A stretch of DNA of 34,024 nt, from the NCBI GenBank assembly GCA_018260565.1, contig JAGLAZ010000016.1, positions 1 to 34,024 on the forward strand, given 5' to 3'. This DNA is from Flavobacteriaceae bacterium (lineage in GTDB: Bacteria > Bacteroidota > Bacteroidia > Flavobacteriales > Weeksellaceae). The translations under genes and the position numbers were made by a program. The notes below the pieces were generated by a model. It searched no databases. It saw only the letters and a list, made by a program, of their open reading frames with translations, and was not told where the DNA came from. Shown one piece after another: positions 5,844 through 14,900 of this stretch (position 1 is its first letter; each line of letters starts with the position of its first letter).

Positions 5844-6481
5844 AAACCTTTTAGCATTGCTATAAGTTCTGGTTGCGGGTGGCAATCGGATTTATCAGGG
5901 CGGTAACTCGTATGTGTCCAAATACCATGATACCCTTTCAAAGCTTTTGCATTGAAATCAAACATTTCAGGGAAATACTTTTTTGGTATTTGGTGTTTTT
6001 CCGAGAGATATATTATTAATTCTTTTACTGAATTGATTTGTTCCTCGGTATATTTCTCATATCCGTAATAACCTCGATAGCCATTTGGATATAATGCTAC
6101 ATTTTCAGGAGCAACCTCTTTGCCGGTCCATGTGATCCATTTCCCTTCTTTGTTTTTTACTAAACCACCCCAAGAATCTATCTCGATACCAATAGACAAT
6201 TGGTTCAGCCTTGTATTGGTTACATTGGAACCCATCTGGTTAAGCATGGACTGCTTTATACCTAAGTGATGAATCCAATATTTATCCTCCACAACTCGGG
6301 TAACCTCCCCGTTCCTATCAATAATGTAATGGGTTCCAACCCTTTCGGAATTTGAATCCCACCATGCAATGTCATTTTCCACACCAGCACCACTCATTGT
6401 ATGATGAAGTACGATAATCTTTTTTTGTGTTTCTTCCTGAAAATATTGATTTTTCGGAAGCGTTTTTTCAGCTATATTCAT
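5840..6481 (-). CDS. N-acetylmuramoyl-L-alanine amidase endolysin
   Basis: 213 residues, Amidase_2 (T7 lysozyme/PGRP-like) fold. It cleaves the amide bond between MurNAc and L-Ala in peptidoglycan. Visible signature: IVLHHTMS with the first zinc ligand at H26 or H27, THYIIDRNGEV at 50-60, and H190, K197 and C200 in WTHTSYRPDKSDCHP. These correspond to the T7 lysozyme set H17, H122, K128 and C130. No signal peptide, so it needs a holin. It follows the two holin candidates and the small lipoprotein, which completes a lysis cassette. Confidence 0.9.
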   Translation of the reverse strand: MNIAEKTLPKNQYFQEETQKKIIVLHHTMSGAGVENDIAWWDSNSERVGTHYIIDRNGEVTRVVEDKYWIHHLGIKQSMLNQMGSNVTNTRLNQLSIGIEIDSWGGLVKNKEGKWITWTGKEVAPENVALYPNGYRGYYGYEKYTEEQINSVKELIIYLSEKHQIPKKYFPEMFDFNAKALKGYHGIWTHTSYRPDKSDCHPQPELIAMLKGL

Positions 6482-6499
6482 GCGTTTTGAATTAATTTT

Positions 6500-6673
6500 T
6501 TAAATCCTTCTTATTAAAATAAATGTGATTAAGTTTAGTGCTGCCTTTACAACACGCTTTGTTTTTTCTTGCCTTTCGATGCGTTTTTGAGCCATCTCGG
6601 GCGTTTCTTGTGCGGGTGGAATGGTTGCACATGAGGTTAAAAATAGTGCTGAAATGAGTAGTACATGCTTCAT
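6500..6673 (-). CDS. Small lysis-cassette lipoprotein (spanin-like candidate)
   Basis: 57 residues, start ATG 6673 overlapping the upstream stop as ATGA. N-terminus MKHVLLISALFLTSCA is a lipoprotein signal with lipobox LTSC (Cys15). The mature part begins ATIPPAQETPEMAQKR, is rich in Pro, Gln, Lys and Arg, and ends in a hydrophobic stretch (ALNLITFILIRRI). Its place between the holin candidates and the amidase suggests an outer-membrane spanin subunit or a lysis regulator. The hydrophobic end would also allow a single-gene (u-spanin-like) topology. Family not recognised. Confidence 0.6.
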   Translation of the reverse strand: MKHVLLISALFLTSCATIPPAQETPEMAQKRIERQEKTKRVVKAALNLITFILIRRI

Positions 6674-7032
6674 AGCAGCGCATTTTGAATAAATAATGCG
6701 ACCTTTGAAATAACCACCACGGCCAAGGATGCAAGCGTGATAATTTTGATTACCCCCTCCTTCGTGCCGGTGTTATTACGTAAGATTAAAAGCAGGATTA
6801 GACAGTTGGTAGTAAATTCCAAGGTTCCAAGGGTCGCGTTATACCCGTGTATGAAGTCCCCACTTAGAAAGCCTCTTAGAAGGTATCCGCTTAGTAACAG
6901 ACACCATCCGCTCGCCAATACGACTATAAAATTTTTGCGTGACCATTTGTCTCCTTCGACGAACTTATCTCCAATAACATACGCCATCAAAACGTAAATA
7001 ATGCTATTTAGGATTATCTCCATTGTCTCCAT
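6670..7032 (-). CDS. Membrane protein, holin candidate
   Basis: 120 residues with about four hydrophobic segments (~5-20, 34-53, 67-85, 96-116), short loops and no enzymatic motif. It overlaps the upstream membrane-protein gene by 29 nt and the lipoprotein gene by 4 nt (ATGA), so expression is coupled. The position directly before the lipoprotein and amidase makes it a holin candidate; four segments are more than classical small holins have. Holin versus accessory (antiholin) role cannot be separated by sequence. Confidence 0.6.
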   Translation of the reverse strand: METMEIILNSIIYVLMAYVIGDKFVEGDKWSRKNFIVVLASGWCLLLSGYLLRGFLSGDFIHGYNATLGTLEFTTNCLILLLILRNNTGTKEGVIKIITLASLAVVVISKVALFIQNALL

Positions 7033-7438
7033 TGTCTTCTTCTGTTTTTTGAATTATATTTTGATTGAAAAATTTCTCTGCGAAACTTGTAATTGCTTTT
7101 ACAACTAAGTCAATGCACATACCGCACACAAAGCCTATAAAGCATATCTCTTCATATTCCGTCATGTCACTTTTCTTCGCGAAAAACGGCACCGCAAAAA
7201 CACCTAATATCATTCCCAGAAGCACCCGGGAAAAGAAATTATTATATCCTTTTTGCTTTGTGTAGATAAAAAAGAATACAGCCCCACCCATTGTTGCAGC
7301 GGCTATCATACCACGTGGTATTATTTCCTCCTTAAATCCTGCATACGCAAGCGTTGCGGGAATGGCCAGTAGACCAATATTCTTTGCGCTCGCCGCCAAT
7401 GGAGAAAGTCCCGCTAAAATTGTTGTTGTTTTTTTCAT
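7004..7438 (-). CDS. Membrane protein, holin candidate
   Basis: 144 residues with four hydrophobic segments (~18-34, 43-60, 72-88, 96-114) and a charged acidic C-terminal tail (KTEEDNGDNGDNPK). It is the first gene after the tail-tip protein and opens the lysis cassette. Length and topology suit a phage holin or a LydA-like membrane protein. It is paired with a second membrane protein, and such two-gene sets often act as holin and antiholin. No named family recognised with confidence. Confidence 0.6.
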   Translation of the reverse strand: MKKTTTILAGLSPLAASAKNIGLLAIPATLAYAGFKEEIIPRGMIAAATMGGAVFFFIYTKQKGYNNFFSRVLLGMILGVFAVPFFAKKSDMTEYEEICFIGFVCGMCIDLVVKAITSFAEKFFNQNIIQKTEEDNGDNGDNPK

Positions 7439-7442
7439 TTAA

Positions 7443-10400
7443 TTATTGTGTAAATTCATTTCCGGAGGCTTCGCCGCCTAATGCAGGATCCGATAAGTCT
7501 GGTATATCCATTAGGGTTGTTGGTATTTCTATTGTTAATGTGTTTACAGCTTTCCCGCCAACAATTCGGGCAATAAAAACCTCAATAATAAATACACCTT
7601 GTGGCTGGCTGTAATATCCACCCTCTTGATAGAAGGCATACCAACCGTCCACCACATTATCATATTTATCTTGTGTTTTCTTATAGCCTTCATATTGCTT
7701 GTTTATCTCACTTGATGGATTCTGTCCTGCATTATATTGCCAAGTATCGGTATCGGTGTTCATCACAATAAATGCAGAATTATAACGAAACAGCTTGTTG
7801 CTGATAAACTCTTTGAACTGTTCAATATTTGGAACCTCGGAATTGTTTTGCAGGCTAAGCAGCTTCATGAAAGTAAAACTTTCCGGTACCTCCGCTACAT
7901 AGTAGATTCCGTTTTGTCCAAGTGCATACACTTTCGTTCCGTCATCTTTATAAAAACTCATTTCCGGAAAACCATTAATCATTCCGATACGGATACCCAC
8001 TTGGCCGTTCACATGTCGCCAGATGTCTACCCCATCCCTACGCATCTCGCGTTTAGCCTTTCCCTCCAGCATTTTGTTGTAATCACCACCACCCCAGAGG
8101 AAAACCCCATTTTGGCTACTACCTAAACCTGTAATTCCCGCATTAGCTCCCTGATCATTACCTACTATCAAAGAGCCGGTTGCGATAGCGTTACCACTAA
8201 TAGTTGTAGAGCTTAGGAAATTGGTTTTATTTATTAAATTGTTGATGTTTTGTTGTTGGGCTTGTGTTATTCCTGAATAATTAGCAAGGGTTTGATTTGT
8301 TGTATTTAACTGATTCTGGAGATTTGCAGCAGCGGCTTGCGCTTGTGTCAAAACTTGTGCATCACCCGCTTGTGCGATTGCGCTCACCTGTCCAAGTGCC
8401 GGGCTATCGTTCGTGAAGGTTATTTTTCCCTTTAATTCCCCTGTATTGAGGTTAAATTGTGTTTTTCCTGCTGCATCTTGAATGATTCCGGTGCGTATCA
8501 AGCCCCCAATAATAGTCGTGCTCCCTATAGTAATACTTAGAATCCTCTCGCCATCTACCACAGAATGGAGTATCCCCAGTAAGTAGTAATAATGGTTCGG
8601 GTTTTCGTCAGTCTTATATTGGGTCTGGGAAAATTCTATGGTAGCATTGCCGGTTCCGCTCTTTGGGCATAGCGCAAAAACATATCTCCACCCGTTATCT
8701 GGAATGGTCACCATGTTTTCATCAATATGCCAAGTCTTTTCATTGGTGGCATTATGAAGCTCGCCTTGTAAATACTGTATCTTATTAGGATTATTCTCAG
8801 AGTTGGGCTGAAACACCACCGTACAGCTCAACTCCTGCGTCTGCGCTCCAACAGATAGCATTCCGGTCTCAATACTTCCGGGCTTTATCTTGCCACCATC
8901 AAAATACCCGTCCGGGTCAAAGATTTTATCCCGCAGCTCCTTAGTGGCATTATATCCTATCTTGCTAAAATTAAAGTTGGTGGCCTGTGTAAGGTTTAAT
9001 ATGGTGTTTATCTGCTGTTGCTGCATCACCATTTGGCTGCTGTAGGCTATTTGGTAGCTGTCAGCGATTACGATTTTCATATCAAAAGGAGTAGGTGTGC
9101 CATTTTGAATAAAATCACGGGTAACCTGCGTAACTCGGATCACTTTATCTATCCCAAGCGGTGTATCCTGCACTTTTAACAGATCCCCGATGTTGATGAC
9201 TTGCGGCAAGCCCTCCATAAAGCGTGGATCGGGCTGTAAATCGTAGGAAACCTTTGCTTGCTTTAGAATTTCAAATTGCGGTTGCGCTTTTGTTTGAAGT
9301 TCATTTTCTGCGTTTGTTTCGTAGGTATGAGGCATAATAATATCCAGTAGTACATACTCATCTCCTGCGTTTATCTGAAAAGCCGTAGAATCTGCATCCG
9401 GGAACTTTTGCCCGCTCTCGTTTTGGAAAGGGATTATTTCAAATTCTTTCGTTGCATGGTTGTACTTATGGACTTCAAACTGGTAACCCGCCAAATTCCC
9501 CTTATTGAATTTTATTTTAGCCGACGTTCCGGGGATTAGGTATTTGGTTGTGATGCCATCTGCCTCCTTTGCATTCAAATCGAAATCCATCGTGGTGTCT
9601 ACGAACTTTGTAAGCCCGGTAACGCTACCCACGACACCCGTCCTGCGAGGATATACCTCCTCGAAAGTAATGCTGCCTTCTTTTAATCCATTAGCGGCAA
9701 TTGCTGCTGCATCCTCTAAATATTCCGCGCCTGGCAACTTTAAAGTGCGTGAGCCATTTCTGTAGCCATTAGGCAAATTCTTATCGCCTCCGGAAACATA
9801 CAGACGATTAATCACGCCGCTCTCATCAACATTTCTGCGGGTTAGCGAATACAAACCTTTCCCCTTGCCATACGGGAAGGTTACGGGAATGGTGGAACCA
9901 AAATTACCCGTGTGTATCTTGAACTTCTCACCTTCATTCTTTACCCAAAACTCTGTCTTAAACTCGTTGCAAATTTTTTGCAATGCGCTGAGGCAGGTAT
10001 CATCGGAGAATGTTAGTGATTTGGTTTCTGTATTACCGGCAAGGGTACCAATTTCCCATTTAGAGGAAAACCGGGCCATGTTATTCTTAACCAATAAAAG
10101 GTAATGCTCCAAAGTTCCGATAAATGGAAATTCTGTATCGGTTTTGAAGCCGGTTGCATCTGCATTGAAGAATTTGCATCGTAATAGGTCGAACATCAAA
10201 CCTTGGCCTACAATGTCATATTCGTATCGGCTTTCATTAATTTTCTGTACAGTAGGAAGCTGATTAATCCGGTAAAAATCTCCAAATACAGTAAAGTAGT
10301 CATTAATGCGAATGTCCAACACAGAATTACTTACAACACGAAGCGTAACACTATCATCGGATAGCAATACTTTATTCTGCGTTGCCGATTGGATCGTCCG

Positions 10401-10463
10401 CATTCCACGCTCGATAAAGTCGAGGTGTGGCTGTCCGTTTCTATTGATTACAAACGCTCCCAT
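7443..10463 (-). CDS. Tail-tip hub protein (Tal-like)
   Basis: 1006 residues. N-terminal ~1-380 reads as a baseplate hub domain of the gp27/Tal type: FVINRNGQPHLDFIERGMR, then WEIGTLAGNTETKSLTFSDDTCLSALQKICNEF typical of prophage tail endopeptidase-like hubs. The middle contains Ig-like beta strands, a Gln/Asn/Ala-rich coiled coil (~700-775), and a C-terminal beta region (VGIRIGMINGFPEMSFYKDDG) like receptor-binding fibre ends. It overlaps the distal tail gene by 16 nt. Role: closes the tail tube tip, anchors fibres and contacts the host. No catalytic triad seen. Confidence 0.75.
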   Translation of the reverse strand: MGAFVINRNGQPHLDFIERGMRTIQSATQNKVLLSDDSVTLRVVSNSVLDIRINDYFTVFGDFYRINQLPTVQKINESRYEYDIVGQGLMFDLLRCKFFNADATGFKTDTEFPFIGTLEHYLLLVKNNMARFSSKWEIGTLAGNTETKSLTFSDDTCLSALQKICNEFKTEFWVKNEGEKFKIHTGNFGSTIPVTFPYGKGKGLYSLTRRNVDESGVINRLYVSGGDKNLPNGYRNGSRTLKLPGAEYLEDAAAIAANGLKEGSITFEEVYPRRTGVVGSVTGLTKFVDTTMDFDLNAKEADGITTKYLIPGTSAKIKFNKGNLAGYQFEVHKYNHATKEFEIIPFQNESGQKFPDADSTAFQINAGDEYVLLDIIMPHTYETNAENELQTKAQPQFEILKQAKVSYDLQPDPRFMEGLPQVINIGDLLKVQDTPLGIDKVIRVTQVTRDFIQNGTPTPFDMKIVIADSYQIAYSSQMVMQQQQINTILNLTQATNFNFSKIGYNATKELRDKIFDPDGYFDGGKIKPGSIETGMLSVGAQTQELSCTVVFQPNSENNPNKIQYLQGELHNATNEKTWHIDENMVTIPDNGWRYVFALCPKSGTGNATIEFSQTQYKTDENPNHYYYLLGILHSVVDGERILSITIGSTTIIGGLIRTGIIQDAAGKTQFNLNTGELKGKITFTNDSPALGQVSAIAQAGDAQVLTQAQAAAANLQNQLNTTNQTLANYSGITQAQQQNINNLINKTNFLSSTTISGNAIATGSLIVGNDQGANAGITGLGSSQNGVFLWGGGDYNKMLEGKAKREMRRDGVDIWRHVNGQVGIRIGMINGFPEMSFYKDDGTKVYALGQNGIYYVAEVPESFTFMKLLSLQNNSEVPNIEQFKEFISNKLFRYNSAFIVMNTDTDTWQYNAGQNPSSEINKQYEGYKKTQDKYDNVVDGWYAFYQEGGYYSQPQGVFIIEVFIARIVGGKAVNTLTIEIPTTLMDIPDLSDPALGGEASGNEFTQ

Positions 10464-11521
10464 AAAATATCTGCGTTTGTTTGTAGATTAGAAATTTCCT
10501 CTATGTTGCCGGCAATGATGATGTATTTTTCATCCTCCGGTGCAACCGAGTACGGTGTAGCATTATTGCCTTTCTCAAGCTTCAGGTTCTTTATTCGTAA
10601 ATTTCCTCCACCCTGAACGGTTCCAAAAATGTTAATGTTAAAATACATTGCCCATCCAAGCGTGAAAGTATGTACGTTAAGTCCGAAATTGTTAGGCTTG
10701 AACCTCTTGTCAAATTCGCCGTCCAAAGACCTTACTTGAACATCATAGTTTACATTCGGAACATCCGCACCGTCCCAAGAAAGAGTAAACACCTCGCCGC
10801 CTACTCCATAAATATTAGGTGATGAAAATTGGTTGTAATAGTTATCATAAAGTGTGAAAACCCCGCTATTAATATTACTTCCTTTTCCGTCGTTAGGAAA
10901 TCTCCATCCGGCACCGTTGCTCGTTCCGGGTAAAAAATTGCGCCCTTCAAATGCGTATCTACTAACATTCCTATTCGGCAAGATTTTCCCACCAATGCTC
11001 ACATTCCCGTTGGCAATATCCTTTGTGCCATTCCCATAAAAGATTTCAGTCTCCGAATTGCTGTTATATGAAAGATTGAGCGTTTCAGCAGTTGTATAGA
11101 GTATCTTTTTAATAGGATTAGGTTCTATCATTTTCAAATTGAAAACAGCCGCCATCTTTTCATCCTTAAATCTTTTTTCCAACTCTATTCCTTCAGCTAA
11201 ATAAATCTCGTAAGGCATAGGTCGCTTTCCGAATGGTTGAATAAGGAACCTTTGGGTGCCGGACTTCATAAATTCATCCTCAAATCGTTTAAAATTGGCG
11301 TATAAGTCCTCCCAGCTTTCGTCTATGATAAAGCAGTTCAATGTTATTTCACGTGCTTCATATTTGGGCTTTCTTAAGTCCACACTTTCACCATGATATT
11401 CCGCCCAATCATATTTTTGTACGGTCTTTCGTTTGAGCATACCAAAGCCCGAGGAACCCGCTACGAATACCCCGAAATCGGCGAAATACTGCCCATTAAT
11501 TGACCATACAACCTTCTTCAT
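10448..11521 (-). CDS. Distal tail protein (Dit) with inserted CBM-like domain
   Basis: 357 residues. The first ~145 match Dit N-terminal style: a short leading hydrophobic strand, a DWAEYHGESVDLRKPKYEAREITL beta-hairpin and QPFGKRPMPYEIYLAE. Residues ~180-332 look like an inserted carbohydrate-binding beta-sandwich, ending RIKNLKLEKGNNATPYSVAPED, a signature seen at the end of many CBM-like domains of phage tail proteins. The chain then returns to a short Dit-like end. This is the layout of 'evolved' Dits that help host-glycan recognition. It lies between tape measure and hub as expected. Confidence 0.7.
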   Translation of the reverse strand: MKKVVWSINGQYFADFGVFVAGSSGFGMLKRKTVQKYDWAEYHGESVDLRKPKYEAREITLNCFIIDESWEDLYANFKRFEDEFMKSGTQRFLIQPFGKRPMPYEIYLAEGIELEKRFKDEKMAAVFNLKMIEPNPIKKILYTTAETLNLSYNSNSETEIFYGNGTKDIANGNVSIGGKILPNRNVSRYAFEGRNFLPGTSNGAGWRFPNDGKGSNINSGVFTLYDNYYNQFSSPNIYGVGGEVFTLSWDGADVPNVNYDVQVRSLDGEFDKRFKPNNFGLNVHTFTLGWAMYFNINIFGTVQGGGNLRIKNLKLEKGNNATPYSVAPEDEKYIIIAGNIEEISNLQTNADILWERL

Positions 11522-11955
11522 TATCGTTTGAATATTTTTACCACTGCATTACCTTCTTTAACCACGTTCACGGTAGCATTATCTCCTTGCGTAACGAATA
11601 CCTTAACATCACCCTTAGCAATAATTTGAAGGTTTGAATTATGGCGCACATAGATTTCGGATACTTGAAAGCCGTCTACCTCGATGGTGATATTGCTATT
11701 TCCGAATATTCCCACACGCCTTGGATTATGTAAGGTTTTTTCAGCATCCACAAGCATATTGAGAGGCTCTACCATACCCTTGTAGGTGCGCATGATCTCC
11801 ACGCTTGGGAAATCGTTTTTAAACGCCCAATCCGAACCCGAGAAGTACATATCTACAAGCTGCTTGGCCTGCGTAAATCCCATGATTTTTTTTAGATGCC
11901 CCTCGCATATTCCCTTGTCTTTTGCAAGGATGCCTATATGTTTTCCTAATTTCAT
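11521..11955 (-). CDS. Conserved tail-tip region protein
   Basis: 144 residues. Helical N-terminal half (KKIMGFTQAKQLVDMYFSGSDWAFKND) and a repetitive beta C-terminal half (IFGNSNITIEVDG, IYVRHNSNLQIIAKG, VFVTQGDNATVNVVKEG), like a short beta-helix. Its place between tape measure and Dit is characteristic of Bacteroidota siphoviruses, where the role is unknown. It touches the Dit start at 11521. Probably a minor tail-tip component. Confidence 0.55.
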   Translation of the reverse strand: MKLGKHIGILAKDKGICEGHLKKIMGFTQAKQLVDMYFSGSDWAFKNDFPSVEIMRTYKGMVEPLNMLVDAEKTLHNPRRVGIFGNSNITIEVDGFQVSEIYVRHNSNLQIIAKGDVKVFVTQGDNATVNVVKEGNAVVKIFKR

Positions 11956-11966
11956 AATCTATTTTT

Positions 11967-14900
11967 TTAAGGGATTCCAGCCGCTCCGGCTGATACTTTT
12001 GAGTTAAGTTCTTTAATTTCTTTGTGGATATCCTTGATAGGGCGTGTGTTCATTTCTATCTGAACCCAGACCTGTAAGGCTTGCTTGAATGTTTGGTCGT
12101 CTTGCTTTTTCTGCAAGAGTATTTCAGCAACCATTACCCGCATGGCATTTATTTGCGCTTCCAGAGCCCCGGCTGTTTTTTCTGTAATTCCCTTGATATC
12201 GCCCTTCACACCTTGCGATTGTGCCGGGTCTTGCAAGTCTTTGAATATGTCAGCGTACGAGTTGATAAATTGCTGGCCTTGTGCTTGGGCTTGCGCCGCC
12301 ATAGCCTTTAATTCTGCGATTTCTGCTTCGGAAAGCCCATCAAAGCTGCCGGTTCCATCTGAGTTGAAACCCATGGATTGTAGCATCTTTTTACGAAGTG
12401 GCTCCAGTTGAGATTCTAAAGCTTTGTACAATTGGTTTTTTAACATGTTCTGAACCATGTTATTGACCACTTTATCTAAGGCCTGTGCGCCTGTCTCACC
12501 CTTTTTAAACGCCTCCAAAAGTGCATCGCCAAAGGCTTGAGCCATACCTTTGAGGTCAGTCTGCAAGACATCGTCAATAATGCCCTCCTTAAGCTTTGTA
12601 ATACTCTGTTCAATCCCGGTGATTTGAGCATTGTATTCGGCAATCTTGGCGGAATCTGCTTTCTTCTTGTTCTTTTCAAGGTTGGCCATCGTCTGGATGG
12701 CTATTTTCTGCTGCTCAAGGTTTTTAATCAAATCCCTTTGCCCATCATACTTTTGCGCTCCAATCGCTCTTTCCGCGGCGAAGGCAAGCGCATTATAACG
12801 GGTCTCCAATTCTTTGATTCCCGCAGCCTGTTGCTTGATAGCACGCTCCTTTTTATTGTCACCGGATAGCCATCCACTTAAAGCTTTTACTGCACCTGAT
12901 ACAATTTTTACTGCCGCCCCAACCATTCCGATTGCCCCCATCACTTTCCCTAAATTGTCCCCTGCTTCTTTGGCTTCTTGATAGATTTTTTTTTCTTCCT
13001 TAAAATCTTTAAAGCCCTGCATAGCCTCTTTAGTTCCTTCAATGGTGGCTCTTATGTTAGAGAGAATATCAACCATTGCGTTATTAGAGCTTATCCCTAA
13101 GTTTCCTAACACATTTTCTACATCGTTAATTAATCCCGACATGTCATCTAAATAGCCATTAGCGGCTTCTATTGCATTACCTAATAGAAGAAGCTTCTTT
13201 TCAGAACTTAGAGATTCATCCCCCAAAGATTTGACTCCATTCCTAATGGTTATGTAGGGATTGCGGTTTTGTAGGGTTTCGTTAATGCGCTTGATGAATT
13301 CGCCCAGTTGGATTTTTTCTTCAATTGATTTTGATTCGGATAGCCTCTGTTCAAGGATACCCCTAAACTGAATTAGCTGCCTGCTGGCCACCACATTCAT
13401 ATCAGTAAAAACCTCGCCCCAAGCATCCGATGCTTTGTAAGCCTCCATTGTTAAATCTGATATCTCCTTTGCCATAGAATCTTCAACAGCTGCTTTATCG
13501 GAGTCGTTAAGATTTAAATAAGCTTGACTTTCTCGGTTTTTTGCATGCCGTTTTTTTAGGTCAGAAATTTTCTTTTCAAAACTTTCGTGAGACGCTATCA
13601 TTTCAGCAAATCCCTTTTCAAGAATTTCTTCCTGCTGCCTTATTTCCTTATTAAGGATGTTATTTCTTTCTTGAATTTCCTTTTCTGACACGAAACGGTC
13701 ATTCGTTAAAACCGGCTTTGATTTTTCTTCGCTCAATTTGTCAATGAGTTCTTGCCCAGAATACTTGGATTTTAATTCCTCCAGCCTTTTATTAACGTTA
13801 TCAATGAACTTTTCTTTGCCATAGAAGTCGGCAATTTGTTCATTAATGCTATTAAGGTTCTTGGCTGTTTCCGGAGAGGATTTACCTTCCTCGTTTAATT
13901 GAGCAAGAGCATCACGTGTTCTTTTTAAATAATCAATATACTTTTCGTCCTTTCCAGTAAGCCCGGTTAAAGCATTGGCTTTAGCCTTATCGACACCTTG
14001 TTGTATGAGTTGGTCACGGAGTTGATATTGCTCTTCCATGTATTCCATTTCCTCATCAAAGGTTTTGATGGTAATTGCCTTTTCCGCTTCTGCCATTTGT
14101 TTTTTAAGAAGGAGCCATCTCTCGTTTAGCTTAGCGATTTTTTGTAATTGTCGAGAATCAGTTTTAGATCTTTCTTCCTCTACTTTTGACAGCAACCGCT
14201 GATACTCTTTTATAGAACCTTGAGCGTATTTTTCTTCTACCTTTTTATAGCTTTTTGGCTTTTCTTTTTGAATTTCCGTTTTTTTAGGCTCTGAATAGTC
14301 GTAATTTTTAAGGTTCCTATCAGCTTCCCGTATTTGTTGAATATACTTAGCGGCAAGTGGATTATTTTTTCCGCCAACAAGTGCGTCGATAGCCTTTTCG
14401 GCATCTTCTTTTTGTTTTTTCCAAAAGGATTTATTTGCAGTTGGAGGCTTAACATTGTTAATTTGAGACATGATACTGACAATATCATTTCTCACTGTAT
14501 TTAATTGGTTTTGCAACTGGTTTACATTCCAATTAGCAAAAATTTGACGCCCAATGTCAGACAACGAATTTATATCAAGGAGTTTATTTTTCGTTTTATC
14601 CTTGGCCTCCAATATTCTCTCAAGTTCCGCCTTTTGATTTTGGAGATAAACCTGCTGTTCTTGCAATGTCATATTAGACATCGCTTCTGCATTTTGAATA
14701 GCGATGTATTGGGCTTCCATTTTACCCAATTCTGAATTGACAACTTTTAGGGCATCTTCTGCATCCTTGGCCTCTGTCATAGAGAAAAAGCCAATATTTT
14801 CCTTATCATCTATCTCAGCAATAATAGCTTTTAACCTATTTGCCTCTTTTTGTGCAACCTTGATGTTTTGTACAAGAGCATTTTCTTCTTTTGCGTTTTG

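Noticed and set aside
6492-6734. 80-residue open frame on the minus strand in the lysis cassette
   Set aside because: It is out of frame with the better-supported 57-residue lipoprotein (6500-6673), which has a lipobox and ATGA coupling; the 80-residue product has an odd Cys/His/Trp-rich composition.
12085-12869. Plus-strand frames within the tape measure gene
   Set aside because: They lie antisense inside a gene with clear tape-measure motifs and lack promoters or conserved motifs.
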